Source: Cryptomeria japonica
Lineage: Eukaryota; Streptophyta; Pinopsida; Cupressales; Cupressaceae
Assembly: GCF_030272615.1 (NCBI RefSeq)
Contig: NC_081410.1
Coordinates: forward strand, 257,347,533 to 257,411,532
DNA: 64,000 nucleotides
Reading direction: 5' to 3'
In this document: in pieces, positions 11,419 through 25,000 of the stretch
Layout: each line of letters starts with the position of its first letter
Numbering within the stretch: position 1 is the first letter of the stretch
Program-made: the position numbers and the translations under genes
The notes under the pieces: generated by a model
Databases searched by the model: none
Seen by the model: only the letters and a program-made list of their open reading frames with translations
What the model was told of the DNA's origin: nothing

Positions 11419-11803
11419 TAAGGGGGTGTGTTAGTGTGAATAATGTCTTGTACTTAGTAAATTCCTAGTGAGGACTTATTCACATGTTAAATTAACTTAG
11501 GTCCTAGGTTCCATTTCTAGAAGTCTTGGTTGTCTAGATAAGATCTTATTCATATCTTATCTTTTTAGCTTTTATTTACTACTTGTCCTAGGTCATTTAA
11601 CATTTGTGTCATGTTAGTTGATCATAATATGTATCACAACATGTCTATATAAACAAGGTCATTGTATATTTGTAACATATCCCCATTGATCATCATTTGA
11701 TCATATCTTATATCTCAATATTCAAGAAAGCTTTTTCTTGCATATTCTCTTGTGGAAGACATCTTTATTTTTGCAGACAATCCTAGAGTCTGCAACTGCT
11801 ACA
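11419..11803 (+). repeat. Polypurine tract and 3' LTR of F
   Basis: TAAGGGGGTG ends at 11428 and the LTR starts TGTTAGTGTG at 11429. It is homologous to 1807-2175 and ends near GCTACA at 11803. The LINE remnant begins directly to the right. Confidence 0.8.
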
Positions 11804-13570
11804 AAAATGGCATTTCCCCTTCCTCATATCCACATCAAAGCTTAATAAGAGTGGATTATGGCTAGAGACTATTCTTGGTGTTAAAGAAAGGCAATAATTC
11901 TAGGTGAGCATCCAATTTGTTGAAACCAAAAACCTACCAAGATTGACATGTATAAGTTTGTTACCCAATCTTCTATTTGACCACATGAATTTAGATCCTC
12001 TTAGCTCAACATATGTCAATTAAAGCTTGTGAATTCTTCCATGTCAATTTTTTTTTTCACTTGGGGTAAAAGAAGTCTTAAAGTCCCCTACAATTATCAA
12101 TTTTAAATATTTACATGACCTTCTAAACTCTAATAAATATTTCCTAAGAATAATCGTGTCAACTCTAGAATTAGGAGCATAAATGTTATATATTTTAAAC
12201 ATAATTATCCTTCCTACCAGTGAACATGATATCTAGCCAAGTAATGTTTTCTCTTCAGTAGAAACTCCCCCTTATCAATATTAGTTTGAAATCAACATTA
12301 TCCTATATTTTAATTTCTATTATTGTAAAACTAGTATTTGTCATCTTGACTTCCTATAATAGGAGAGAATAAGGCATGTGATCTAGTTTAAAATTCCCTA
12401 CAACTTGCTATTTGTTTGTACCATTAAACCCTCCATTATTTTTATTTTCAAGGTTTTTTGGGAGTTTCTTAACTACATGGTAATTTGACTCCCATTGGAT
12501 CCTCCATTGACTTCTTCAAGTGAGTATATTTTGTACTCGATCCTCTTATCTTCACATCCAAACCAACTTCTACATTTTTTTTGAGTTTATAAAGGCCTTG
12601 AGATTAGAAAGATCCACATTCTTCTTCAAGATTGAAAATGGTGGGGACTTAGCCTCTAATTATTAAGACATAGAACATGGAGCAAACTCCTCATCCTTAG
12701 AAATGTTGTACTAGCTGGGAACTTTAATCTAATTTTATTCCAAGGTAATAGAGGGAGGGTTAAATATTGATCCTCTTTCACTATGCAGGAAGCCTTAATA
12801 TCAAGGGAGTGGATTGATGAACTTTGTGAGGCACCTCTTAAGTCTTCCTTACTTTGAAAAAGTGTGATGATTGTCCTCCTTTTCTTGGCCATGGGCTTAA
12901 GGTGTCTCTTCCTTCCTTTCTACCATCTATGACATTCTTTTCCTTCAAAAAGTAGACCTCCTAATATTTTTATACGTACATTCATTTTCTTTAATTTCTT
13001 CTCCTTGAATAATATTTTAATTCATTTTTTCTTGCTATTAACGTCCAACCTTGTCATTTTGAGGGAAGCTAGAGGTAACTCCCTCTTTTTTTTCTCCAAA
13101 GCTCTAAGCATTTATTTTTCAACAAACATTGCTTAGAAAAAGTGCCCTGGTTTTTGACAAGATTGACAAATAAATAAAGAGTTCTCTTAAATAATCTTTA
13201 AACATAGTTGCTATATTTGGAGGATAATTTGATAAAGGTCTATAGATCTTTCTTTGCTTCAATATTTACATAGAATCTAGTATACATTAAGGCCCTTTTT
13301 AAAATTTGTTGCTACATCAATTATTATTAGTTTTATTAGTTGGAAAAGGATTTGGCTAGATATGTAAATCAATACTTTCTCCTCCCAATATTCTAGAGGG
13401 ATGCTAGGAAGTCTAATACAACTAGAGATCACATTAATAATCTCTTTATCATGATCAAAACCTAGCTTCTGCTTCCTTAAGAAGAAACTTGATTTGCCAA
13501 AAAACTAGGGACCATCAACTAGGGTCCAAACACAACCCTCCCAACTTGAGAAAGAGATAAGGAAAAATAC
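11804..13570 (-). pseudogene. LINE (plant L1-type) remnant: ORF1 DUF4283 part and endonuclease part
   Basis: On the minus strand, translation around 13530-13330 gives fragments typical of plant LINE ORF1 (DUF4283): a GPWFFGKSSFFLRKQ-like strand, then CIRLPSIPLEYWEEKVL. Further down, near 12210-12030, a frame resembles the AP-endonuclease domain: IYNIYAPNS, then IVGDFKTSF, matching the usual N-YAPN and GDFN motifs. About 1.1 kb between them is degenerate. Reverse transcriptase is not seen. The LTR of F lies where it would be expected to follow, so F may have landed in the LINE or replaced its 3' part. Frames are broken many times and the element is dead. The domain names come from motif recognition only. 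Confidence 0.6.
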
Positions 13571-15430
13571 CTTAGCCATTGCCAAAATCTCTACTTGACC
13601 ACGAGAATTCTACCTTGTCAATGCCCAACTCCTAAGAATATTAATGTTATGTCAAGAGCCAAAAATATTCTCTATTAAGCGTTTTCAAGTTCAATGAAGG
13701 ACCTATCTACCATTGAATTAGGGACATATACGAAGATACCTTCTTTATCTAAAACTACTTCAAGAGGATATGAATAGGTTGGGGATTGTGTACTCACTTG
13801 TACACACCTTTGACTACAATTACTTCCCTTCCTTAAGAGGAGAAGGCAAATTAGTAAATCTCGTATCTTGGAACTAAATTTGTCTTAACACCAATACCCG
13901 TTGAGCTAACCTTTTCTTTGCATACACATTGATCAAAGAAGGAGAAGAACCATGTGGATTCCCATCCTCATCACTATCCTCATTATTCTTGCACAAAATT
14001 TGTAGTAATGTCTTCCTTGTATGCCCTCCTACCACTAAATTACTACACTTATTTTCTCACCTACACCTTATTTTATATGCTTATCATAAAATCAATATAT
14101 TTATTATTATATTAAAACATAAACTTACTAAGATATAAAAAACAAGAAACACATTACATAGATTCTTGTCATGTTGTAGTGAGTATAATGAATTTTGTTG
14201 TGTAATAGATTGAGTGATGTTAGAAATATCATTTAAGGAGACAAAATAAATATAATTGTTCTCATGTCATTAGAATCATTAATAGACTTGAAATTTGATT
14301 TAATGAATTAAATGCATTGAATTAGACATGTATTTTACAAAATTTAAAAAAATAAAATGATTTTTACATTGACTATTCCCAACATGAACCAATAGAAGGA
14401 AAGATGAATGACGTATTTACAATTATTTAAAATAGAAAATCAAATGTAGACTATAGTATTGTTGCTCAATTTTTTTAATTCTATATGCTCATTCACTAAA
14501 CTAATAAAATAAATTGAATGAATTAGATGCATTAGTATTCATCCTCAACAAGAATTACAATTAGATATAAAAAAAAGATTAAAAATATATACTGAAACAT
14601 ATAATTATTCATTAACCTTTATTAATTATTGTATTTCTTACTGTTAATTTTAAAAATGTTTTAAGATAATAGATGTAAATTTTAAGTTTTGTTATTATTA
14701 TTATTAATTATTTAATCACAATTTCTCATACTTCCTTTATGTCACATTTTCAATGAATTAAAATTGACTTAAATATGCTAAAATAAATAAATTGTATTCA
14801 TTGGCCCACAAACTTTAAATAAAAATAATGTGATTTATCAAATAGAAAAATAAATAATGACATGAAACCTATTTTGCACTATTAACTTTTCTACAATAAT
14901 AATAATAAAAGTATCCTATAGCTTATATAGCTTACATCACACTAATAACTCTTCACAACTTTCCTCCAATAAAATAGTTTAGTTGATATATTAATTTTGA
15001 TATCTAAAACGAAATTTGAAAAAAATAGATATTATAAAATTTGGTCAAACTATTTTAATTCTAACTTCTTATTGTTTCAGTTGTTAATAACATAGAAATA
15101 TGTATTTATTGTAAGAAGATTTTTAGTCAATATTAAAGTTAAATAGTTTTAAACTAATATATTAAATATATTAAAGATCTATCAAAAGATGCGTTGGAAG
15201 AATTGCTTTTGAATATTTGAAGAAAAAGGATGCAACCAAGATTGTGCCCTAAATAAGTTTCATATTTCATATATATATGAATAATTTTTTTACCATTTTA
15301 ATGTAAAAAGTACTGTAGGTATGTAAAAACTAGGTGACGTATACTACTAGATTTGAAATAATGCGAGAATAGAGGAGTTATTAAATTACCTAATAATATT
15401 GTACTGCCCATTGCCCAACACAACCCTATG
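13571..15430. other. AT-rich intergenic DNA upstream of the carboxylesterase gene
   Basis: Very A/T-rich, with many short homopolymer runs and no open frame of note. No element ends, coding motifs or RNA genes are recognised. It separates the repeat block on the left from the gene promoter. Confidence 0.6.
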
Positions 15431-15910
15431 TCCTAACCAATTTTGAGCAGAATTCTTTCGTGGACGACATTAATAAACAAAGCGCTTGTTAATGTTAATA
15501 AACAAATTCCTCCATAATCATGTTCAATGTTGGCAAGCTGGAACATCACTAATGAACGCGTGAGCTCAGAGATGATGAGTTGGATGCAGTAGCTGCTATA
15601 ATCCTTTAGAGGGCCTTGATTGAATAAGTCGGAGGAATTGAATCTAGAAGCCTTCACGTTCAAATTGTTGTCCTTTTCTTTGTTCCGATTCAACGCAGGC
15701 ACGCAGGGAAGAGAAAAGAAATGAGCTCACCCTTTTACAATTAAATAGGTATTTGTCATCTGACATTTGCCACATTCATCTCCGATAAGTTTGTTGCTTG
15801 CCGCAACTTTGCCACTTTTAATCTAACGCCTCATCTGTGTGCGAGCTCATATTGGTTTTGTTCTGCTAATCTGCAAGGATTTTAAAGGTTGCCCACCTTG
15901 GTTTTCCTGC

Positions 15911-15918
15911 TATAAAAG
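15911..15918 (+). promoter_or_regulatory. TATA box of the carboxylesterase gene
   Basis: TATAAAAG, 176 bp upstream of the start codon, in a stretch with higher GC than the sequence around it. A start site about 30 bp further on would give a leader of roughly 140 nt. It is the best TATA match in the 600 bp before the gene. Confidence 0.6.
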
Positions 15919-15979
15919 GCTGCCCTACTTTGGATTTTCCCTCATTAAAGCGTATACCCATGGGGTATCTCCAATTGTG

Positions 15980-16060
15980 ATGGACAGAAAACATGCAAGA
16001 TCAGGTAAAATCACTTGTATCATCTCAGATCTCCCAAATCAAATTCTGTGTTTACGTTGA
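15980..16060 (+). CDS. Possible upstream ORF in the 5' leader (26 codons)
   Basis: ATG at 15980 opens a 26-codon frame ending at 16058-16060, 26 nt before the main start codon. If transcription starts about 30 bp after the TATA box, this small frame lies wholly in the leader and could lower translation of the main protein. No conserved peptide is recognised. An alternative is that the true start site lies after 15980, or that the leader is spliced, since a GT follows CAG at 16003. Confidence 0.3.
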   Translation: MDRKHARSGKITCIISDLPNQILCLR

Positions 16061-16086
16061 GAGAGGAGTAGGTAGATCTGCCGAAA

Positions 16087-19000
16087 ATGCCCAGCGTGGG
16101 TGTGAAGCTCTACAGTGTTATCTTCAAGCTATTACTGAAACATAGGTTATATAACCAGGCCCAAGTCACAGATCATGATGGGCATGGTCATGGACTTGCA
16201 GTTACATCAAGATCTGGATCGGGTTCTGTGCCTGCAAGTGCTGCATTCGTCGATGGGATTGCCACCAAGGACATACACATTAATACCCTTACCAATCTAT
16301 CAATCAGGATTTTTCTTCCAGAGTCATCTCTGCCACCGAAACAGGCATCCAATCCCTCCCCATCTGGTTTATTTGGAAATCCAGTAAAAGATGCGGAAGG
16401 AACAGAGGATTTGGACGCCAGTATAAACTACAATCGGAGAAGCAGCTATGCGGGGGCAATCGAACCAAGCCATGAGGGAATCGATAGCAACAGGAGGAGC
16501 AGCTATGGTGGCACTGGTGATAAAGAACGGGGTTTTATGCGCGACACAACGCCACTCACCAATGGGATTGAGGCATCAGGTAACGAGAAGAGAGTAGGCG
16601 TTCCTAATTACAGAGGTTATTTGCCTGCAAATTCACAACCCTTGCACAGGAAGCTGCCCATTATTTTTCAGTTCCACGGTGGAGGGTTTGTGGCTGGCAG
16701 CAAGGATTCTGCCGCCAATGATTTCTTTTGCCGCAGAATGGTTAAACTGCTGGATGCGATAGTTATTGCTGTAGGATATAGGCTCGCTCCGGAGAACAGG
16801 TACCCAGCAGCCTTCGAAGATGGTTTTGAGGCTGTTAAGTGGTTGGCTAAACAGGCTAATCTAGCCGAGTGCAGCAAATCTCTTGTGAATGTTCCGAAAG
16901 GTGCTTACAAAGGAGATGGACATCGCCAAATTGTTGACAGTTTTGGAGCCTCTGTTGTAGAGCCATGGCTAGCAGCTCATGGAGATCCTTCCAGGTTTGT
17001 CTCATTAATTTCCTTCTGCTTGTTTTCATTGTATTTTTGTTGTGTCAAATGATAGCTCCATTAATTTACAAAGTTCTTTAATATACAGATACCAAATTAT
17101 AACCATGATTTGATAAGATCATCCACAACATTAGTATGCTTTTTCAACCCCTTTGTTTGAATGGAAATGTGAAAACCCTTATCCTGTATCATCTAGAGGC
17201 CAGAAGAAAAGTATCCAGAACTTTCTGAAACTGTTGAGCTGCGTGTATTGGTACTCCGTGAATAAGAAGGGCATCATTTGAAAATTCTGCCTGATTACTC
17301 TCTACCGAGTTGTTCTCTGTGCACAGATAAGGCATATCCTGAGTTCATCTTTCAGTGTATCATTTAAAAGCCTTAGTCATAAGAATGTATAAGGTTGAGA
17401 ATATAGCCAACCTTGCCCCACTACCCTGAAGATGGTAAAGATCGTGTGGTTCTGATCTTAATTCAAGGTGAAAATCAAAGACCCTTGAAGGCACTTTGCC
17501 ACCCGATTGTTTATATAAGTACGATTAGGTTAATAGTATCGGCCATATATAAAGTAATAAATTTTGATTTTAATTTTAGAATTGGTTGTGTGGATGGTGT
17601 CTTGAACAAAATCCATATCATCGGTCATATGTGCATCTTGAATATAACCACATAAAGTTATGAATATTGATTTTAATTTTAGAATTGGCTGTGTGGATGT
17701 ATCTTGAACAAAAACTATATTCTCAGATCAATGCCCATCTTGAATGAAACCTTACTATGTAGTAGATTTCTGGATTAAATTGTGTGTGAAATTTTTTCCT
17801 CAATGTTTCAGATCATGATATCCGAAATGTCAAGGGAAAAAAAGTTTAATCCAGAAATCTACTATATATGTTCATGGACAGTGGAAGCTACAAAAGCTTA
17901 CATTTTATGTTTATTGTAACTAAGGATACATTTTAGAATTTCATCTCTGTGCACAGATAAGGGAACAAATGTTTAATCCAGAAATCTACCATATATCTTT
18001 ATGCACTGTGGAAGCTACAAAACCTTTCACTTTTCTTCTGGCCGCTAGATGATACATTTTTATATACCCAAAATTTATTCGATTAAAAAGAAAGTAGAAT
18101 TCTCATGATCATATGCTAAAACAAATTTCATCTCATACCATTACAAGAATATTATATGAAATCCTATCTGTTTACAAGAGGTGATCACCTTAATAGCCCA
18201 TAACATACATATGACTACCAACAGGAGACCCTTTAGCCCAAACATTAACAGGATGGTACACAGGGTATATAAAATCTAGAAGAACAACGTTAGAAACTGG
18301 GAAAATGTAGAGCCAAAGCTGAATGGCCATGTGCACTCTGATGTCAGAGAAGTTTTCATCTTTGAAAACATGCTAAATTGGTGGCCAAACATGTCATGAA
18401 CAGCCAGATACCATGATGAAAGACCTTGCTTCTCTGGTTTCTTCATGTGCACCGTCCTTGGTCTTGCCAAATCAATTTATTATTGGGGATGCCGATGTTT
18501 ACAACTTTTATTGTATAATTTAACCATACTGAGTGCACAATCATCATTCATTTCTTGATGCTAATTCTAATTTTTACTTTGAGATGAAGACGATCCTCCT
18601 ATGGAACTGTTAATGGGAGTTGAATTTTTATTTTGTTATGTGCCCTGCTAAAATCACAATGTTGTTTTTCTAACCTTACGAAATCTGAAAGTGAAAATTG
18701 AAAGGAATCTGAAACTTGAACAACAAGATTAAACTGTTAAAACATATGAGAATTTACAGCTGGAAATTTTGAAGTTGATGCAAAATCTTAATATTTAAAA
18801 CTGAAAATTTTATACTTAAAAAAAACAGAATTAAGGAAATTAGTGGGAGGATACTGAAGCTACACTTTTTTCCCTTGTGTTTCTTATTTTATCTGGGGAA
18901 ATGGTAAAATCTGAATATTGGAGACTGCTACAAATTGAAAATCTAAACCTGACATACAGAAATTAGCAGAAATTTTTTTAACTGCCGGAAAGATTCAAGC

Positions 19001-22000
19001 AGTATTGGAGACTGCTGCAAACTGAAAATCTAAAATTAAAAAAAAAACTTAAGGAAATTAGTGGGAGAAACCTGAAACTGCTCCTTTTCTTCCTTTTGTT
19101 TCTTATTATTGTCTGGGAAGATGGTAAAATCTGAATATTGGAGATACAGGTCCTTGGTCCCTCACCCCTGAAACCCATCCTCTCTTTCCCCCATTTTAAA
19201 ATCTCCGTGGAACTGTGTGGTTTACATTCTCTGGTAGTTTAGGTCAAATAGGTTTACAAGGATGAGAATGTGTGCTGGTGGGTAAGGACAAGCAAATGCA
19301 ACTTCATAAAAGCTTGGCATGTGTACCCCATCCAGTCTAACTTTTACGCAGTCAGTGATGTTTGAATTAGATACAGTGTACATGTAGGATATTCATGATG
19401 ATACAGATAATACTTTTAGTTGGGTAAACTGCGATCTAGAGGATTGCCCCCTTTCATTAAAACATCAAATAATACAATGTTTTCCAACTTTAACTGGACT
19501 GGGTCTATGGGCTTATAAATAAAATGCCCAGAATTTTTATTAGCTTATGAGCTATTAACTAGCTTAATAGTATATATATTAATCTATTTTCTTTGCCTTA
19601 TGCTTCCTTCTGGGTTCCAACAATGAGTTGTTGGAAAGGATGAATGGTCTCCACTGAACTGTCAAAGACCCATTGGCCACTGGTGCCCCTTTCCCCTAAG
19701 TTAGGCCCAAACAGAGAAGTACAACTTGAAGAGTATTTTTGAGATCTCTGAGCAAGTTCTTATTAATCATCAAGTTGGCCATGGTGCCCGCCATGTCATT
19801 ATCCTCATCCAAGTCCAGTTGCACACCCAGGAACATGGAAGAAATGTCATAATTCACTCAATACCTATGATACATAACAAGGAATCCCTCCCGGATGATC
19901 TATTGAATGGAAAACAGCAAGAGGCTTGACTAGGTTGTGAAAACCTTTTTAAGACACAATTCAGATATTATATCTAGAAATGCCATTTGGTGGGTGTCGC
20001 TGGTTGAACGAACACTTGTATCCATTTTGTTGTAATTTCCGATAGTGGACAGTTGCATCATACGTATGCATTTAGTTTCTAGATTACTCCATTGGGCATC
20101 TTACTTCTCTTTAAGTTTATGGTAAGTTCTGAATATGTGAGGTGGCATCTTTAAATATTTACCATGCCATGTGTGTTGGCCGATCTCTCCCCGTCCTGGC
20201 CACTGCATAAAATGTAGTGTAATTAATAAGCATTATTATGTACTATTTTTGCAGCATATTCTTCTCATGGGAAGTGGCATTAAATTCATCCATATTTATT
20301 GATGTGGGAAGGTAATTCTTCCCTTGAGTTGACATCATTACTAATTATTTGATCCTTCTTAGAGTCTATGAATGAGGCCTCATGATGGTATAGAACTATA
20401 GATAGTTACGAGATGATTCAGATCATTTCCTTCCTGTTGAGAGGAATTTTGATTTTGTTTTGTATGAGATTAGGAAACTTCTTTGCTAAAAGCCTAAATC
20501 TAACTTGAAGAACCACTTGGCCGTTGTTGGCAGAGTGCCTATGTGGTCAACTAGGTAAGTGTTGATTTGCTTATTATGATTGGTGGTTGAGTCCTAACAT
20601 CAAAATATCCTCAGCCAATGTTTCTTGGAGCCATGGATTGGCAGCTTTAGAATGAGTGATGGAAATCAACTCTAAGCAAGAGTTGTATAACTTGAGTTGG
20701 CTAATCTTGTAAACACCATGCATGTTAAGCCGAGATGGAAGATCATTGTGAAAAGAATTGGGTCTAATTGCTTTGACAGTAGCATATGTCTCGTTTGGTT
20801 TTGGCTTGCATGTTTGTTTTTAAACCTTTGCTTGTGTAGGTGAAGTTAAAAATGACTACAAAAATGAAAGGCATATGATGTTGATCATATGAAGTGCTTT
20901 GAATTTGGCCTGAGTTTGTTGGAGAATATCTTATTTTCGTGTGAAACATGGCCAAATCTTGCACATAGAAGGAAGCTTTCTCTTGTTTATTCTTTTGGGG
21001 AGACCTATTGTAATTTGAAAGGGCAACCATTATCTCATAAGTTTCTGAAGGCTGGTAGGTTTCTACCAACTTCAAAACGAGAAGGCCCACTTGTTGTGTT
21101 GAATGGTAGGAAGTGATCATGCCACTGCTTATTTTGTTTATTGTAGATGTGAAATGCATGGTTTATTGTGTTATTAACAAACCTAGTCTGGCTAGTCATT
21201 GGCAGATGAAATGAAGTGGAGAAGCACAATTGACAATCAAGAAGATTCCTCAATGATTTCTAAAAGTGACTAGGGTATACCTCGCAAAATGTCACGCAAC
21301 GGTATATTAGCAGTAGTAGATTCAATTGTTTAATGACAATCAGTATCTAACAGCTAGTCATTATAACCTATAATCAGATATATTCATCATTCTTAATTGA
21401 CTACAAATCCTTGAAGTAATAATTAATAAATTATATAGTAATCATGAACTATTCCAGGATTCCCCATAAATGGCTGGTTAAGTATAGTTAATAATTAATT
21501 AACAAAATCAATTAAATTCTATTCAACAATTATTAAAAATAGTGGGGCACAACACTGTGTACCAAGTATTGAAGATGTTAATTAAACACTCGAGAAAGAG
21601 ACTAAGAAGATCAACTACTTCAAATGTTGATGTCCTTGAATCTTAGACTAGGTTTCAGGATTTGTATGTAGGATGATCCCCAAGTGAGAAGTTAATGGTA
21701 CCATGGCTTGATTGCTTGGACGTGTATCAGTTAAGATTTTATAGCATTGTAGTTCCATATTCCCACAGCTATACAGCTTTCTATTGCAAAATTTCGGATC
21801 TCTCTTTCCTGAACGTTCAGTGTTTCACATCTGAGCTGTTTTTTAAAACATGAGTGTTTTTCGGAGTTTATCAAAGCCTGCAGATTTCAGGTTTTAGGGC
21901 AAAGTTTTCTCAGTTATATCAGCAGGCTTGTATTATGTACATAATATTCTTTCAAAGAATCTAGGACATCCATAAGGATATATAGTTCTAGCCCATGAGT

Positions 22001-25000
22001 TCATACCAAAACCTGTCACTTGTTCTTTCATGTGGACTCGGGTTTATATTACTAGTGTTTTATAATACAGCCAAGATTTAAAAAGTGAAAAAACAACTAT
22101 GAATTATCCATGTGTAAAGTGAACAAGTCTTAGATGGAAGCTAGTTATAAATATTTAATAGACCTCTAGGCCTACAAGTTAAAGTTTTATTTGTGTTTTT
22201 GAATAAAAATTATTTATTCAATTATTTGTATGCATCTATGTGACTGTATTTAGCCAACTACAGTGCTAATACTTTTTTTAGAAATGTTTTGTCCTCATTT
22301 GTCATCCCTATCTCATCAAGAAAGTTTTTCTCTCTTGCAAGTACTGTCTATTTTATTTTTGGAAATACTAGAGCCACAGTTTCCAGTTTTATTTTCAACA
22401 ATTAATTTCATTTTCTCAGAAATTTGAGATTTTAGTCATGTCACAGATTTCTGAGATTACATTAGCTCTCATGTTTCTGCAATTGTCTCAGTTTTCAGTT
22501 TTCACAAACTAAGCTTTCTACTGCAATGGTTTAGAATCACTTTAGATCTATTTTTTTCAAAAATCAAGTTTTTCATATGCGAGTTCTTTTAGAAACATTA
22601 GCAATATCCAGTTTTTATCAGACCTGCAGATTTTAGGGCAAAGTTTCCCAGCCATAATATCAGGCTGCTGATAGATTAGACATCCTTAAGAAATAAATAC
22701 TAGTTTGAGCGCATGATTTCATACCCAAACTTATCATGTGTTCTTTCATGTAGATGCTGGGTTTGTCTACTATGATGAAAATTTTATATTTCCAATGTTC
22801 TAAAAATTTAAAAAACAGCTTGGATACGAAGGTGAAAAAGTAATTATTGATGTCAGAGTGAGCAAGTCATTGATCAAAAGTAGTTTTAAATTCAAAATAT
22901 TCGTAGGCCTTGAAAAGTATTGAGTCTTTAGATGTAAATTGTTTATTTTTGTATATATACAGGACTGTATTTAGTCAAGTTCAGCGCCTATACTGTTTTT
23001 GGAAACCTTTTGGCCTGAGTTGTCTTCCATACCTAATTAAGAAAGTCTCCTTTCATCTATATGCAGCATCTCTGTTATTTTTGGACATATTATAGCTGCA
23101 GATTTTGTTTTCTATTTTCAACAGTTTATTACAGTTTCTCAGATGTCTTAGATTTCTTTAGTAACAGATATAAGACATTATGTTGGGTATTTTTATTGCA
23201 TTTTGATTATATAATTCTATAGTTGCCTCAGTTTTCTGTGTTTAGAACTCAAGTTTCCTATTGTAAAAGTTCAGGTCTTTTTTATTTCTGAAATACAGTT
23301 TTTCATCTGAGCTTTTCTTGAGAACAGCAATTTCTAGATTTGATCAAAGCTGAAGATTCTAGATTTTAGACAAAATTTTCCCCTCTATATACAAGAGGAC
23401 ATAATATTCCTTTAAAAGCATCTGGGACATTCTTTAGGATATATTGGTTTAAGCTCAAGAGTTCATTTCAAAACCTGTAATGTCTAGAGATCTTGATTCT
23501 TATCGTAAATCTTTACAAGAGACCAGCATTTTTTTTAACAATCTTTTGCCATCTTTTCTGGGGTCAAGCTTAGCTCCCTGGCTGGTGCATTCCTCTCATC
23601 CTTATTTGTCTTACATTTGATATCACATAATATTAATTTTTTATGTTTTCAAATTCATTTTTAACTTTAAGCAAATTTGTTTCTATACACAAATAATCTG
23701 ATTTCCTTATCTATTTTTCTTCCCCTTGACATCACCAAGCAGATCAGTAATGAACATTGATTCAGAATTATACATAAGTATTGGTCTGGTGTTAGTGTGG
23801 TGCAACAAAATTTTGAGATCCATCGTTAAGGCCTTCCACATCTCAACAGCAGAAAAATCATTAGTGTGTACACACTTGACAAAAGAACTTGAGGATGCTC
23901 TTCATGATTTCTTATTAGCTTAACATAAAAGAGATTGACATTTTATAGAACTTATGCTTGGCAAGAGAAAGCGAGGGCTTTAGTGATATTAGTTAGTGAT
24001 CTTAGTTTGTTGGCTATTTTTTTGTGGTTGAAATGTTCTTATTTAATTATGCTTTTTAACGCTGGGTCAAATAAGTATGTTGTAAATAATATAGCATAAA
24101 AATATCCATAGTTTTCTGGGCATGTATACATGTAGTAAGTAATGTTTATGAATAATTGTTAATATCATAGTTACCAGGAGACCCGTACTGGTACCACAGA
24201 CGTCTCTGGAAACTTCTTGACGCATAAGGTGCTTTGGCTGCTGTCTCCTGCCGTCTCCGAAGTCTCTCGACCAAAAATTGACGTCTCCTCCTAGAAAACT
24301 TAGGGCAAAATGCAGTAAAAAGGCAAAAAAAATAAAGCAAACAAATAAGATAAGCTTGCAGCAAAGCAAAGTCGTAGGGAAATGACTAATAATGAAACCA
24401 TTTCACAAGAAGACAAAAATCCATGCAAAGTTATAGTGATTGGATCTATTGACAATGTAGAGTTTTTGGGAGGACTGATTTTTTATCATTGTAATAGCCT
24501 AAAGAGAAATTGCCTTTACTATTTAGCCGACAATATTGAGTGTGCTCAACATCTATATTACCTTACTTTCACTTAGCAATTTAGACTGGCTATGGTATCA
24601 GCAATATAAGCAATTTTAATTTCAATTATTGTTCAATTTTAAAGTTAATATTAAACTTTACCACTGTTATTGTTTTCAAAGTTCTCTGGCATGATATGTT
24701 TTGGAAATTATTAAATTATTTAAAAAAAAAATTGGCGTCTCCAAGTACCCGTCTCCTATTTTTGAAAATTAGTTGTTCCAGTACCGGTACCAATCTCCGG
24801 AGCCTCCAAGTACCCCTGTCTCCTGGTAACCTTGGTTAATATTGAACATCTGGGTGCAGTCGTGATAATTGGATGTATTTTATGTTTCAGCATGTCCTGC
24901 TGAGCTTTCAACCAAATGAAATATGCTGAGTTGGAGCTTTGTTTCTTTTTGTCAATCGGTTGCTTATTTGTCATATTGTATATATAAAGTTTTAATTTAT

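Larger units (their letters stand above)
1807..11803 (+). mobile_element. LTR retrotransposon F, Copia-like signals, no recognisable pol; host of nested insertions
   Basis: Two related sequences of about 370 bp in direct orientation (1807-2175 and 11429-11803) both begin TGTTAG and end CA. The left copy is followed at once by TGGTATCAGAGTC (initiator-Met primer-binding site, 2176-2188). The right copy is preceded by the purine run TTAAGGGGGTG (polypurine tract). Together these define a plus-strand LTR retrotransposon. The internal part is interrupted by a solo LTR (2913-4615), an LTR fragment near 5.1-5.87 kb and element E (7577-11242). In what remains (2189-2907, 4621-5100, 5871-7572, 11248-11428) I recognise no gag or pol motif, so F is a decayed or non-coding (LARD-like) element. 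No matching target duplication is visible (GAAAC on the left, AAAAT on the right). Confidence 0.72.

Noticed and set aside
1807-11803. Target site duplication for F
   Set aside because: Flanks GAAAC and AAAAT do not match, so the element is supported by LTRs, primer site and purine tract only.
20764-21159. 131-codon minus-strand frame inside the carboxylesterase intron
   Set aside because: Antisense to the transcript, mixed composition, no domain, overlapping frames on the other strand.
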